Notes under the pieces: generated by a model | Told to the model about the DNA's origin: nothing | Seen by the model: the letters and a program-made list of their open reading frames with translations, nothing else | The model's database searches: none | Program-made: the position numbers and the translations under genes | Shown here: piece after piece, positions 34,194 through 43,650 of the stretch | Position numbering within the stretch: position 1 is the first letter of the stretch | Layout of the letters: each line of letters opens with the position of its first letter | NCBI RefSeq assembly: GCF_013337285.1 | Contig: NZ_SUPW01000009.1 | Span: forward strand, 1-64,000 | DNA from: Agrobacterium tumefaciens | Lineage (GTDB): Bacteria; Pseudomonadota; Alphaproteobacteria; Rhizobiales; Rhizobiaceae | Reading direction: 5' to 3' | Length of the DNA: 64,000 nt

Positions 34194-36983
34194 TCAATAA
34201 TGGACCGAGAGGGAATCGATCGGCGTGCCCTTCGACGGGGTGAACTTGGTCAGGTCGATCCCTTCGACGGCTGCCTTGTATTCCTCAGCGCTTGGCGTGC
34301 GGCCAAGGATTGCCGACAGGACGACGACCGGGGTCGAAGCGAGAAGCGACTCGCCCTTCTTTTCGGCCGTGTCTTCCACGACGCGCCCCTGGAACAGGCG
34401 AGTCGAGGTGGCCAGAACGGTATCGCCCTTTTCCGCCTTCTCCTGGTTGCCCATGCACAGGTTGCAGCCCGGGCGCTCCAGATAGAGGATGTTCTCGTAT
34501 TCGGTGCGGTTGGAGGTCTTCGGCTTCAGGTCGTCGAATTCGAAGCCGGAATACTTCTGCAGGATTTCCCAATCCCCTTCCGCCTTCAGCTCATCGATGA
34601 TGTTGTAGGTCGGCGCGGCAACGACGAGCGGCGCCTTGAACTCGACCTTGCCTTCGGCCTTTTCGATGTTCTTCAACATCTGGGCGACGATCTTCATGTC
34701 GCCCTTATGCACCATGCACGAACCGACGAAGCCCAGATCGACCTTCTTGGTGCCGCCGTAATAGGACACCGGACGGATCGTATCATGGGTGTAACGCCGG
34801 GAGACATCGGCATTGTTGACGTCGGGGTCGGCAATCATCGGTTCGTCGATGACATCCAGATCCACAACGACTTCGGCGAAATATTTCGCATTGTCGTCGG
34901 GGGTCAAGGCGGGCTTTTCACCCGAGCGGATTTCGGCAATACGCTGATCCGCCTTGGCGATCAGGCCCTTCAGCGTCTGGGCCGCATTGTCCATGCCCTT
35001 GTCGATCATGATCTGGATGCGCGACTTGGCGATCTCCAGCGACTCGATCAGCGTCTCGTCCTCAGAGATGCAGATCGACGCCTTGGCCTTCATCTCGGCC
35101 GTCCAGTCGGTGAAGGTGAAGGCCTGGTCGGCGAGCAGCGTGCCGATATGGACTTCGATGATGCGGCCCTGGAAGACGTTGTCGCCATGCTGCTTCAGCA
35201 TCTGCGCCTGCGTCGCATGCACAACATCGCGGAAGTCCATATGCGGCTGCATCGCGCCCTTGAAGGTGACCTTGACGGATTGCGGGATCGGCATGGTCGC
35301 CTCGCCCGTCGCCAGCGCCAGCGCAACTGTGCCCGAGTCGGCGCCGAAGGCGACGCCCTTGGACATGCGGGTGTGGCTATCGCCGCCGATGATGATCGCC
35401 CAGTCATCCACGGTGATGTCGTTCAGCACCTTGTGGATCACGTCCGTCATCGAATGATAGACGCCCTTCGGGTCGCGCGCGGTGATGACGCCGAAATTGT
35501 TCATGAAGGACATGAGCTTGGGAATATTCGCCTGCGCCTTCTTGTCCCAGACGGAGGCCGTGTGGCAGCCCGACTGATAGGCGCCGTCCACCAGCGGCGA
35601 AATGACGGTTGCCGCCATCGCCTCAAGTTCCTGCGCGGTCATAAGGCCGGTCGTATCCTGCGAGCCGACGATGTTCACCTTGACGCGAACGTCCGAACCG
35701 GCATGCAGAACCTTGCCGGGCGTTACGCCGACGGCGTTGCGGTTGAAGATTTTCTCAACGGCGGTGAGGCCCTGACCTTCGATCGCAATTTCCTTGTTCG
35801 GGGCAAAGACCGGCGTAGCCTCGACGCCGAGCGTCTGAGCCGCAAAGGTCTGCAGCTTCTTGCCGAAGACGATGGCGTAGGAGCTGCCCGCCTTCATGAA
35901 TTCCATCTTCTGGGGCGTGAAGGCACCGGCGACGTCGACCAGCTCATTGCCGCTTTCGTCGCGAAGCTTGCGGTTCTTGGCGTCGATCTTGAGGACAGTG
36001 CCGGTCTCGACCGAATATTTCTGCTCGAGGATCGGGTTGCCGTCATTGTTGAGGATCGGCTTGCCGTCTTCACCGAGCTTCTTCACCCAGTTCTTCAGGT
36101 TGATGCCGATGCCACCAGTCACGTCGACGGTGGTGGCGAAGATCGGCGATATGCCGTTGGTGCCGGCCACGATGGGGGCGAAATTGACGAAGGGCACATA
36201 GGGGCTGGCCTGCTTGCCGGTCCACAGCGCCACGTTGTTGACGCCGGACATGCGCGACGAGCCAACGCCCATCGTGCCCTTTTCGGCGATCATCATCACC
36301 CGCTTATCGGGGTGCTGTTTCTGAAGCGCGACGATTTCCGCCTGCGCTTCCGGCGTGATCATACACTGGCCGTGCAGCTGGCGGTCGGAGCGCGAATGCG
36401 CCTGGTTGCCGGGCGACAGAAGGTCGGTCGAAATATCGCCTTCTGCGGCGATGAAGGTCACGACCTTGATCTCGTCTTCGACATCCGGAAGCTTGGTGAA
36501 GAATTCGGCCTTGGCGTAGCTTTCAAGAACACCCCTGGCGATGGCATTGCCCGCCTTGAAGGCGTCACGCAGCCGGAACATGTCGGCGTCGTAAAGGAAG
36601 ACCTGGGTCTTCAGGACCTCACCTGCCTGCCCGGCAAGTGCCGCGTCATCACCGAGCGTGATGTCGAGCAGCACTTCGACGGAGGGGCCGCCCTTCATGT
36701 GCGACAGCAGTTCCAGCGCGAAGGTGGGCGTGATCTCTGGCACGACCGCTTCGCCAAGGATGATCTCCTTCAGAAAAGCCGCCTTGACGCCCGCGGCACT
36801 CGTGGTGCCCGGCAGGGAGTTGTAGATGAAGAATTTGAGAGCATCCGTCCGGTATTCGCTACCGGCATCCTTGATCAGCGCAATGATTTCAGCGGTCAAT
36901 GCGCCGTCATCGATCGGCTTGGGAGCGAGCCCTTGTTGTTCTCTGCTTTTGATCTCAGCCAGGTAATCCAAGTAAAGGTTCAT
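34194..36983 (-). CDS. acnB: Aconitate hydratase B (bifunctional aconitase 2)
   Basis: 929 residues. AcnB layout: N-terminal HEAT-like domain (NLYLDYLAEIKSREQQGLAP onward), swivel domain, then three catalytic domains. Iron-sulfur cysteines appear in YQSGCHTASVW, VGSCMVHKG and PGCNLCMGNQE, and GGDSHTRMSKGVAFGADSG is a catalytic motif. The protein is longer than the 865 residues of E. coli AcnB, with extra sequence in the N-terminal half (for example the NWVKKLGEDGKPILNNDGNP insertion). It isomerises citrate to isocitrate in the TCA cycle. Monocistronic, with the hairpin at 34163 as its end. Confidence 0.95.
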   Translation of the reverse strand: MNLYLDYLAEIKSREQQGLAPKPIDDGALTAEIIALIKDAGSEYRTDALKFFIYNSLPGTTSAAGVKAAFLKEIILGEAVVPEITPTFALELLSHMKGGPSVEVLLDITLGDDAALAGQAGEVLKTQVFLYDADMFRLRDAFKAGNAIARGVLESYAKAEFFTKLPDVEDEIKVVTFIAAEGDISTDLLSPGNQAHSRSDRQLHGQCMITPEAQAEIVALQKQHPDKRVMMIAEKGTMGVGSSRMSGVNNVALWTGKQASPYVPFVNFAPIVAGTNGISPIFATTVDVTGGIGINLKNWVKKLGEDGKPILNNDGNPILEQKYSVETGTVLKIDAKNRKLRDESGNELVDVAGAFTPQKMEFMKAGSSYAIVFGKKLQTFAAQTLGVEATPVFAPNKEIAIEGQGLTAVEKIFNRNAVGVTPGKVLHAGSDVRVKVNIVGSQDTTGLMTAQELEAMAATVISPLVDGAYQSGCHTASVWDKKAQANIPKLMSFMNNFGVITARDPKGVYHSMTDVIHKVLNDITVDDWAIIIGGDSHTRMSKGVAFGADSGTVALALATGEATMPIPQSVKVTFKGAMQPHMDFRDVVHATQAQMLKQHGDNVFQGRIIEVHIGTLLADQAFTFTDWTAEMKAKASICISEDETLIESLEIAKSRIQIMIDKGMDNAAQTLKGLIAKADQRIAEIRSGEKPALTPDDNAKYFAEVVVDLDVIDEPMIADPDVNNADVSRRYTHDTIRPVSYYGGTKKVDLGFVGSCMVHKGDMKIVAQMLKNIEKAEGKVEFKAPLVVAAPTYNIIDELKAEGDWEILQKYSGFEFDDLKPKTSNRTEYENILYLERPGCNLCMGNQEKAEKGDTVLATSTRLFQGRVVEDTAEKKGESLLASTPVVVLSAILGRTPSAEEYKAAVEGIDLTKFTPSKGTPIDSLSVHY

Positions 36984-37152
36984 CGCAATCCCAACGTCCT
37001 GATATGTATGGAGCCAAAACCCAGCACCACCGAACTGTCACGTCAATAGGTCTGGGTCTTTTATCGGTTTCGAGTACGCCAACCGGGGCCGGCTGACAAG
37101 ATGTCGCATTTCAGTATAATCGTTTCAATCGTTCCGTTGTCCGACTGTCGCG

Positions 37153-37184
37153 ACAAAAATGGGCGGCCCGTCTCCGAACCGCCC
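37153..37184 (-). terminator. Intrinsic terminator of the MCP gene
   Basis: On the minus strand GGGCGG, a 12-base loop and CCGCCC are followed by ATTTTTG. This is a GC stem with a T-run, 40 bases downstream of the chemoreceptor stop codon. Good fit to rho-independent termination. Confidence 0.7.
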
Positions 37185-37224
37185 GTTCTTATATCAGACC
37201 AGCGTCATGCCGGCGCGACAATCA

Positions 37225-39168
37225 TCAAAACTCCTCCCAGCTATCTGCAGACGTTTTCAGTGCAGCATTGCCGGAAAACGCCGCCTTGATCCTGCTGCCG
37301 AGGGCACGCGCCGGGGACGCTGTGGGCCTGTCTGACGAAGAGACGGTGCGGACCGGGGCGGAAGCTTCACTGTAACCGCCTTCGGACAGTTTGAACTGGG
37401 CAATAAGCCCGTTGAGCGAAGAAGCCTCACGTGCAAGGCCATGGCTTGCAGCCGTGCTTTCCTCCACCATCGCGGCGTTTTTCTGGGTGTCCTGATCCAT
37501 CTGGTTCACGGCCGTGTTGATCTGCTGGAGGCCGGAGGACTGTTCCTGCGCCGATTCCGCGATTGCCGCGACGTGCCGGTTGATTTCCTGCACTTCCGTG
37601 ACGATCAACTCCAGCGCCCTGCCGGTTTCGCCAACCAGTTGCACGCCCTGCTGCACCTGACCGTTCGATGTCGTGATCAGGTTCTTGATCTCCTTGGCCG
37701 CTCCCGCGGAACGCTGCGCCAGTTCACGAACCTCCTGCGCGACAACGGCAAAGCCCTTGCCCGCATCACCGGCACGGGCGGCTTCCACGCCGGCATTCAG
37801 GGCCAGAAGGTTGGTCTGGAAGGCGATCTCGTCGATCACGCCGATAATGTTGGAAATCTCATCGGCGGATTTGGCGATCTGCTCCATCGCGGAGACGGCT
37901 TTCTGCACCACTTCTCCGGACTTTTCCGCGCCGATCTTTGCGCGGCTGACGAGCTGACCCGCTTCCTGGGCGCGTTTGGTGGAATCCTTCACCGTGACGG
38001 TGATCTCTTCCAGCGCCGCCGCGGTTTCTTCAACGGCTGCCGCCTGCTGCTCCGTACGTCTTGCCAGATCGTCTGCGGCAGACCTGATCTCGCCCGCACC
38101 GGCATCGATGCCGCGCGCATTCTGCGCCACCTGGGTCAGCGTCGATTGCAGCTGTTCGGCCGCCCTGTTGAAGTCGCCGCGAATGCCGTCGAGGCCGGAT
38201 GCGAAAGGTTGAGCAATGCGGTAAGTCACGTCGCCCTGGGAAATCTTCGAAAGGGCCGTGGCAAGGTTATCGACGGCGAACTGCACGTCGGCGGCTTCCC
38301 TGGCCTTCTGTTTTTCGCGCTCGATCCGGTCTTTCTCCGAAGTCGAGCGGTTGGCTTCCGTCTCGTTCTCAAGCCGGATGCGCTCGATTGCATTCTCACG
38401 GAACGCCTGAACGGCAGCGGCCATCTGGCCGACTTCATCCTTGCGGTCCATTCCGTCGATTTCGCTTGCCGTATCACCGGCCGCCAGAGATCCCATGCGG
38501 GCGCGAAGCCGCGCAATCGGGGTGGTGATGCCACGCGAGGAAACAAACAGGCCGAGTGCGATCAATGCCAGCGAAATGAGTGCTATGCTGACCAGAGCTG
38601 TCCAGATCGTCGTATTCGTGCTGGCGGTGAGCTGCTGCCTGCCATCATTCATCACCTGAATAAGCTGCTCGTTGCCCGCGCTGATCTTCGGCGACACTTC
38701 GCCGATTTTCCGAAGGACGTTCAGCGCCATCTGCTGCGCTTCGGCGGTTTTTCCCGCCTGCATCAGGGTGATGACCTGATTGCCGATTTCCTCGACTTCA
38801 ACGACACCTTTCAGGATATCGCGGGCGGCATCCGTGCGGGCCGGCACCAGTTCCATGATTTTGTTCTGGCGTTCTTCGAGTTGTTTGCGGTCTGCCCTGA
38901 AAGTCTTGACCGCCGATTCGAAATCGCTGCCGGCCGGATCATTAAGGCTGGCGCGAAGCATCTGCATGCCGAGTGCATTGAGATTGCCGCTGGTTCTGGC
39001 GTTCAGTACCGCCGCAAGAGCCTCATTGGCGATGAAATCGCTATAGACCTGATCGGTATTTTTGTATTGCAGGCTGACGTAGCTAATTCCGGACAGCGAC
39101 ATCAAACTCATCAGCGAAATGACAAAAACGACCTTCGTTTTTATCTTGGTATTCTTCAGGAAAGACAT
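37225..39168 (-). CDS. Methyl-accepting chemotaxis protein with CheR-docking tail
   Basis: About 647 residues from ATG 39168 (TTG 39180 would add four residues). First membrane helix VVFVISLMSLMSLSGISYVSL, a helical periplasmic sensor of about 150 residues, and second helix TIWTALVSIALISLALIALGLFV. HAMP domains follow (RLRARMGSLAAGDTASEIDG and a second near 310-360). The signalling tip is EVRELAQRSAGAAKEIKNLI. The last residues, DSWEEF, fit the xWxxF tether for CheR/CheB. No other chemotaxis genes are adjacent, so it is an orphan receptor feeding the central pathway. Ligand unknown. Confidence 0.93.
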   Translation of the reverse strand: MSFLKNTKIKTKVVFVISLMSLMSLSGISYVSLQYKNTDQVYSDFIANEALAAVLNARTSGNLNALGMQMLRASLNDPAGSDFESAVKTFRADRKQLEERQNKIMELVPARTDAARDILKGVVEVEEIGNQVITLMQAGKTAEAQQMALNVLRKIGEVSPKISAGNEQLIQVMNDGRQQLTASTNTTIWTALVSIALISLALIALGLFVSSRGITTPIARLRARMGSLAAGDTASEIDGMDRKDEVGQMAAAVQAFRENAIERIRLENETEANRSTSEKDRIEREKQKAREAADVQFAVDNLATALSKISQGDVTYRIAQPFASGLDGIRGDFNRAAEQLQSTLTQVAQNARGIDAGAGEIRSAADDLARRTEQQAAAVEETAAALEEITVTVKDSTKRAQEAGQLVSRAKIGAEKSGEVVQKAVSAMEQIAKSADEISNIIGVIDEIAFQTNLLALNAGVEAARAGDAGKGFAVVAQEVRELAQRSAGAAKEIKNLITTSNGQVQQGVQLVGETGRALELIVTEVQEINRHVAAIAESAQEQSSGLQQINTAVNQMDQDTQKNAAMVEESTAASHGLAREASSLNGLIAQFKLSEGGYSEASAPVRTVSSSDRPTASPARALGSRIKAAFSGNAALKTSADSWEEF

Positions 39169-39469
39169 GAATGGCCTCAAGGCAAGCGCTCCGCCAGCCG
39201 CCCGTTAGGGAGGCCGGGGAAACATAAAATGAAACATCGCGGGTAGCTGTTGCCCCTCCTCATGGGGCGACAAGCGGATGCCCTTGTCCGAGCTGCCACG
39301 AGGCAGACCGAGGGGGCCGCTTGTTCTACCGGCTCCGCCGATGAAACCTTGGAACCTGCCTGTTTAGATTTCACAAAACCACTGAATGAAGTGTTACCTA
39401 ATATATGCAAGTGCTCATAATTCGCTGCGCTGCAACCTTATTCGAGAAGCGATTTCGGGTGGAGCACCG

Positions 39470-40360
39470 TCAGTTTTCGACGAACAGTTTTTCGACTGCA
39501 AAATCGATGAAAACCCGCAGCCTTGGAGCCATGAACCGGGCAGACGGCCAGACTATCGAGAACTGACCCGGCGCGGCGAGATGTTCGTTCAAGACTGGCT
39601 CGAGCAGACCATCCCGGATGGCGTCCATCGCCAGAAATTCAGGCATGTAGGCGAGGCCCATCCCATCGATCGCCGCCGCCCGTATCGCTTCCATATTGCC
39701 GCAGGTGAGAGCGACACGCATGGTCGACAGGGGGTTATCACCATCTTCCAGCAGCCATTCCTGAAACTTGCCGGAGGTCGGAAAGCGGAACCGCAAAGCT
39801 TCATGGTTCGAGAGTTGGTCAGGATGACGGGGCATGCCCATTCGTTGAAAATAGGCTGGCGACGCGCATAAAACGAAACGGAACGGTCCCAGACGTCGTG
39901 CGATCAGGCTCGAATCGTCAAGCTCGCCGCTGCGGATTGCCGCATCGAAGCCGCCTTCGATCAGATCGACCCGCCTGTCGTTGAAGTCGAGTTCCAGCTC
40001 GATATCAGGATATCGTCGACGGAATTCAGGCACGATCGGCAGCAGAAATCGGTAGCCGATCGTCGGAAGCGTCACCCGCAGACTGCCGCGCGGCAGAGCC
40101 TGATTATCCGTGACCGCCTCATGGGCGTCGCGCAGATCGGTCAAGATGGCGCGATACCGCTCAAACAGCATCGCCCCTTCATTGGTCAGCGTGACCTTTC
40201 GTGTGGTGCGGTTGAACAGCCGCACGCCCAACGACGCCTCCAGCCGGGCGATACTTTTTCCGACCGCAGACGGTGACAGTCCGAGGCTTTGCCCGGCCTT
40301 GGCGAAATTAAGCCTTTCGGCAACGCGCACAAAAGCATCGATCTCGCTCAACTTATCCAT
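39470..40360 (-). CDS. LysR family regulator
   Basis: 296 residues. The winged helix-turn-helix is at residues 1-60 (FVRVAERLNFAKAGQSLGLS, then VGKSIARLEASLGVRLFNRT), followed by the inducer-binding domain. It is divergent from the DHA2-type exporter gene starting at 40472 with about 110 bases between, the classical arrangement for a LysR activator of the neighbouring efflux gene. Closest in style to the CrgA-like subgroup. Confidence 0.92.
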   Translation of the reverse strand: MDKLSEIDAFVRVAERLNFAKAGQSLGLSPSAVGKSIARLEASLGVRLFNRTTRKVTLTNEGAMLFERYRAILTDLRDAHEAVTDNQALPRGSLRVTLPTIGYRFLLPIVPEFRRRYPDIELELDFNDRRVDLIEGGFDAAIRSGELDDSSLIARRLGPFRFVLCASPAYFQRMGMPRHPDQLSNHEALRFRFPTSGKFQEWLLEDGDNPLSTMRVALTCGNMEAIRAAAIDGMGLAYMPEFLAMDAIRDGLLEPVLNEHLAAPGQFSIVWPSARFMAPRLRVFIDFAVEKLFVEN

Positions 40361-40471
40361 AGTCGTTTATTAGAGAATTTTGATCCGCAATGAAAGGCCG
40401 ACAAGGCCGATTATCGAACTGCATTCGTCGGATGAGAATGTCGCGACATCATTTTCACTATCGGAGTTCGC

Positions 40472-42004
40472 ATGATCGACACTTCTTACAGGCCATCCGT
40501 CAGCCGAAATTCGGTTTTGGCGGCGGTATGTCTCGCCGCCCTGACACTTCCCTTGAACTTCTCCGCCGGCGCGGTCGCCACGCCGGCGATTGGACGCGAT
40601 CTTGGCGGGTCGCCGGAATCTCTTACCTGGATCACCAACGCTTTCATGCTGGCTTTCGGAAGCCTGTTGATGGCGGCCGGCGCGCTGGCGGATCGATATG
40701 GCAGACGGCGCGTGTTTCTGATTGGCCTTGCGCTATTTGTCGGCTTTTCCTTCGCGCTTGGGCTGGCGCCTTCAGTCTGGATCATCGACCTGTTACGCGC
40801 CGGTCAGGGCGTGGGTGCTGCTGCCGCACTGGCTGGCGGAACGGCGGCGCTGGCGCAGGAATTCGACGGCCATGCCAGAACGCGCGCCTTTGGGCTATTG
40901 GGAACGACCTTCGGCGTCGGGCTTGCCTCCGGTCCGCTGCTGACGGGATCGATGATCGAGACCGTCGGATGGCGGGCGATATTCCTCGCCGGCGGCCTGA
41001 TCGGCCTTCTGGCCCTGGTCCTCGGCCCGCCACGGATGCGAGAAACGAAAGATCCCGATGCTGCGCAGCTCGACTGGCCGGGAGCAGCGAGTTTTACCCT
41101 CACACTCACTCTGTTCACCGTGATGATGATCGAGTTGCCTGTTCTCGGGCCTACTGGCGTTACCGTTTTCAGCCTCGGATTTGCGATTTCGCTCGCGGCC
41201 TTCATCATGATCGAGATGCGGACGGCGCGGCCGATGCTGGACCTGTCGCTGTTCCGTTATGCGCGGTTTGTGGGTGTGCAATTGTTGCCGATCGCCACCT
41301 GCGCCTGCTTCGTCGTTCTTCTGGTTATCATTCCCTTGCGCCTGATCGGCATCGAGCAACAGGGAGCGATCAAGGCGGGGCTTATCATGCTGGGACTGTC
41401 GGCCCCGATGCTTGTCGTACCCATCGCGGCGACGATGTTGGCCCGTCATGTTTCACCCGGCCTGCTCTGCGGCACCGGCCTGCTGATCGCCGCTGCCGGC
41501 CTCGTCTGGCTTGCCGGTTTCACCGCAGAAGATGGCAGCATGATCGTTCTGCCCATGCTCGTCATCGGCATTGGAGCCGGCCTGCCCTGGGGCCTGATGG
41601 ACGGCCTGTCCGTCGGCGTCGTGCCGGTGGAACGCGCGGGAATGGCGACGGGCATATTCAGCACTGTGCGGGTTGCCGGTGAAGGCATTGCGCTGGCAAT
41701 CGTCAGCGCTGCTCTTTCCGCCTTGATTTCAGCCTCGCTCGGACGGTTGACACCCCTCTCCGCATCTCTTTTAAACGAGACAGGGCAACGGCTGGCAGTC
41801 GGCGACCTGAGCGGGGCTGCGGCAATATCGTCCCACATCGGGGATGGTGTCTTGGGTGACGCCTATCAGACTGCGTTTTCGACGCTTTGCTGGTGGCTTG
41901 CCGCAGTGACGGCGCTCTGCGGGATCGCAATTTTCATCCTGCTGCCGAATGCTGCGACGGTCGCAAACGGTGAGGTCGAGCAACAGACAGCCGCGCAAGG
42001 GTAG
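40472..42004 (+). CDS. MFS transporter, DHA2 (EmrB/QacA) family
   Basis: 510 residues, fourteen membrane segments expected. It contains the family motif GALADRYGRRRVFLIGLALF (loop 2-3) and GLLGTTFGVGLASGPLLTG (motif C). Drug/proton antiporters of this type export amphipathic compounds. Divergent LysR gene at 39470-40360 probably controls it. The C-terminal tail (VANGEVEQQTAAQG) is cytosolic. Stop is followed by convergent minus-strand genes. Confidence 0.9.
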   Translation: MIDTSYRPSVSRNSVLAAVCLAALTLPLNFSAGAVATPAIGRDLGGSPESLTWITNAFMLAFGSLLMAAGALADRYGRRRVFLIGLALFVGFSFALGLAPSVWIIDLLRAGQGVGAAAALAGGTAALAQEFDGHARTRAFGLLGTTFGVGLASGPLLTGSMIETVGWRAIFLAGGLIGLLALVLGPPRMRETKDPDAAQLDWPGAASFTLTLTLFTVMMIELPVLGPTGVTVFSLGFAISLAAFIMIEMRTARPMLDLSLFRYARFVGVQLLPIATCACFVVLLVIIPLRLIGIEQQGAIKAGLIMLGLSAPMLVVPIAATMLARHVSPGLLCGTGLLIAAAGLVWLAGFTAEDGSMIVLPMLVIGIGAGLPWGLMDGLSVGVVPVERAGMATGIFSTVRVAGEGIALAIVSAALSALISASLGRLTPLSASLLNETGQRLAVGDLSGAAAISSHIGDGVLGDAYQTAFSTLCWWLAAVTALCGIAIFILLPNAATVANGEVEQQTAAQG

Positions 42005-42092
42005 AGACCGAAAACCCACGGACGCGCGCGGGGCGCGTCGGCCTATCCTGTGATGTGTGCCGGCTGCTATAGCCGACACACTGTGCATTCGA

Positions 42093-43172
42093 TCAAGCCA
42101 GATGCTGGTTGAAGAAGCCGGCGATCCGGTCGAACGGGATTTTGTCCGCGCGATCGTAAAGATCGACGTGATGGGTATCCGGAATGATTACGAGTTCTTT
42201 CGGTTCAGCTGCGGCGGCGAAAGCAGTTTCACTGAAGTAGCGGGAATGCGCCTTCTCGCCATGGATAATCATGACCGGACGCGGAGATATCTCGGCGATA
42301 TAGGTCAGGATCGGCATATTCATGAACGACAGCGGTGTGGTCTGCGACCAGGCATTGCCGGAATTGACGGCACGCGCATGATAGCCACGCGGCGTCATGT
42401 AGTAGTCGTGGTAGTCGATCAGGAACTGCGCTTCGCCACCCTTTAGTTCGTTATAGGCCGGCTGGTAGGCGGGCGTTCCCTTCTCGGCGTCCACCCAGCG
42501 CTGCCGGCTCATCTGCTCCAGCGCCTGTGTGCGTTGCTCAAGGGTGACGCTGTCATTGTAGCCTTTCGACATCACCCGCGTCATGTCGTACATGGTGCTG
42601 GCCACGACGGCCTTCACGCGCTTGTCTGAAGCAACCGCATTCAACGCCATGCCACCCCAGCCGCAAATACCGATGACGCCGATACGTTCGCGATCGACAT
42701 AAGATTGCAGGCCGATGTAATCCACCGCCGCGCTGAAATCCTCGGTATTGATATCAGGCGAAGCAATGTTGCGAGGCTCGCCACCACTTTCTCCGGTATA
42801 GGACGGATCGAACGCCAGCGTGGCAAAACCGCGCTCCGCCATGGTCTGCGCGTAAAGTCCCGAGGACTGCTCCTTCACGGCACCGAACGGACCGCTGATG
42901 ACGAGGGCCGCCAATGGCTGACTTCCGCGGTTCTTCGGCAGGTAAAGGTCGCCCACCAGGGTGATGCCATAGCGGTTTTTGAACGAGACCTTCTCGTGGT
43001 CAACATTGTCGCTCTTCGGGAACACCTTGTCCCAGGCAGCTGTCTGGGCGAAGGCCGGTGTCGTGCCTGCAGCCTGCACCATGCCGATTGCGGCAACGGC
43101 GATGCCCGTTGCCTTCATCAGGTTGCGCCTGCCGGTGTTGACTGTCTCGGTGGTTTTAATGTCGTTGGTCAT
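42093..43172 (-). CDS. Exported alpha/beta hydrolase with Trp at the usual nucleophile position
   Basis: 359 residues from ATG 43172 (AGGAGACCTCCC upstream; the frame from 43499 is mostly shadow). Twin-arginine signal TGRRNLMKATGIAVAAIGM with cleavage near AFAQ. The hydrolase core is recognisable: LVGDLYLPKNRG, VISGPFGAVKEQSSGLYAQT, then VIGICGWGGMALNA, where related DLH/COG1073 proteins read GxCxSGG. Here the elbow residue is W172, with C170 two before it. HGEKAHSRYF and IPDTHHVDLYD may hold acid and base residues. Last gene of the exporter operon, 19 bases after the cyclophilin-like gene. Confidence 0.85.
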   Translation of the reverse strand: MTNDIKTTETVNTGRRNLMKATGIAVAAIGMVQAAGTTPAFAQTAAWDKVFPKSDNVDHEKVSFKNRYGITLVGDLYLPKNRGSQPLAALVISGPFGAVKEQSSGLYAQTMAERGFATLAFDPSYTGESGGEPRNIASPDINTEDFSAAVDYIGLQSYVDRERIGVIGICGWGGMALNAVASDKRVKAVVASTMYDMTRVMSKGYNDSVTLEQRTQALEQMSRQRWVDAEKGTPAYQPAYNELKGGEAQFLIDYHDYYMTPRGYHARAVNSGNAWSQTTPLSFMNMPILTYIAEISPRPVMIIHGEKAHSRYFSETAFAAAAEPKELVIIPDTHHVDLYDRADKIPFDRIAGFFNQHLA

Positions 43173-43191
43173 GGGAGGTCTCCTGTGTGGA

Positions 43192-43650
43192 TTAAATGCG
43201 TTCGATACGCAGCGGAAACTCCCCGGGGAGATGCAGCGCTTCATAACCTTGTTCGAAGCGTCCCAGCCGGATGAGGCCGGGATGCTTGTAGTCGGCATAG
43301 AACATCGCCAGATTGCCCCAGGGCATGTAATAACAGAGGTCGTATGGTCGCTTGTTGTCGAACGGCCCATGGCCTTCGACGGTGAGTTTTCGCGGCAGAT
43401 GAGCGATCTTCTCGTTGGAACTGAAGTCGGCAATCTTGAGATCAAGCGGCAGCATGGATGCGAAGTCGCGCGCCGATGGATTGTCGTAAAGTACGGCAAT
43501 CATCGTGTTTTTTCCTGATGTCAGCTTGATTTTCACTTCAGTCCGCTCCTGATTGTTCGGGCCGCTTTTACTGAAAGCCCGGCCGGGGACGATGATTGCA
43601 GCGATTGCCAGCGCCAGCAGTTCACGTCGTTTCGCATGGGCAAATCTCAT
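43192..43650 (-). CDS. Exported cyclophilin-like fold protein
   Basis: 152 residues from ATG 43650, which overlaps the stop of the MFS gene (ATGA). N-terminal hydrophobic signal with a twin Arg-like start (AKRRELLALAIAAIIVPGRA). The rest matches the Cyclophil_like family: IKLTSGKNTMIAVLYDNPSA, then LPLDLKIADF, HGPFDNKRPYDLCYYMPWGN and GRFEQGYEALHLPGEF. These proteins have the cyclophilin barrel but not established isomerase activity. It is probably periplasmic, between an exporter and an exported hydrolase in one operon. Confidence 0.85.
   Translation of the reverse strand: MRFAHAKRRELLALAIAAIIVPGRAFSKSGPNNQERTEVKIKLTSGKNTMIAVLYDNPSARDFASMLPLDLKIADFSSNEKIAHLPRKLTVEGHGPFDNKRPYDLCYYMPWGNLAMFYADYKHPGLIRLGRFEQGYEALHLPGEFPLRIERI

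Noticed and set aside
34158..37049. Very long plus-strand frame of 963 codons opposite acnB
   Set aside because: It is antisense to the full acnB gene, which has all aconitase motifs; the long frame is a byproduct of GC-rich codon use.
37441..39246. 601-codon plus-strand frame opposite the chemoreceptor
   Set aside because: Antisense to a receptor with complete domains and a matching terminator; the translation resembles nothing.
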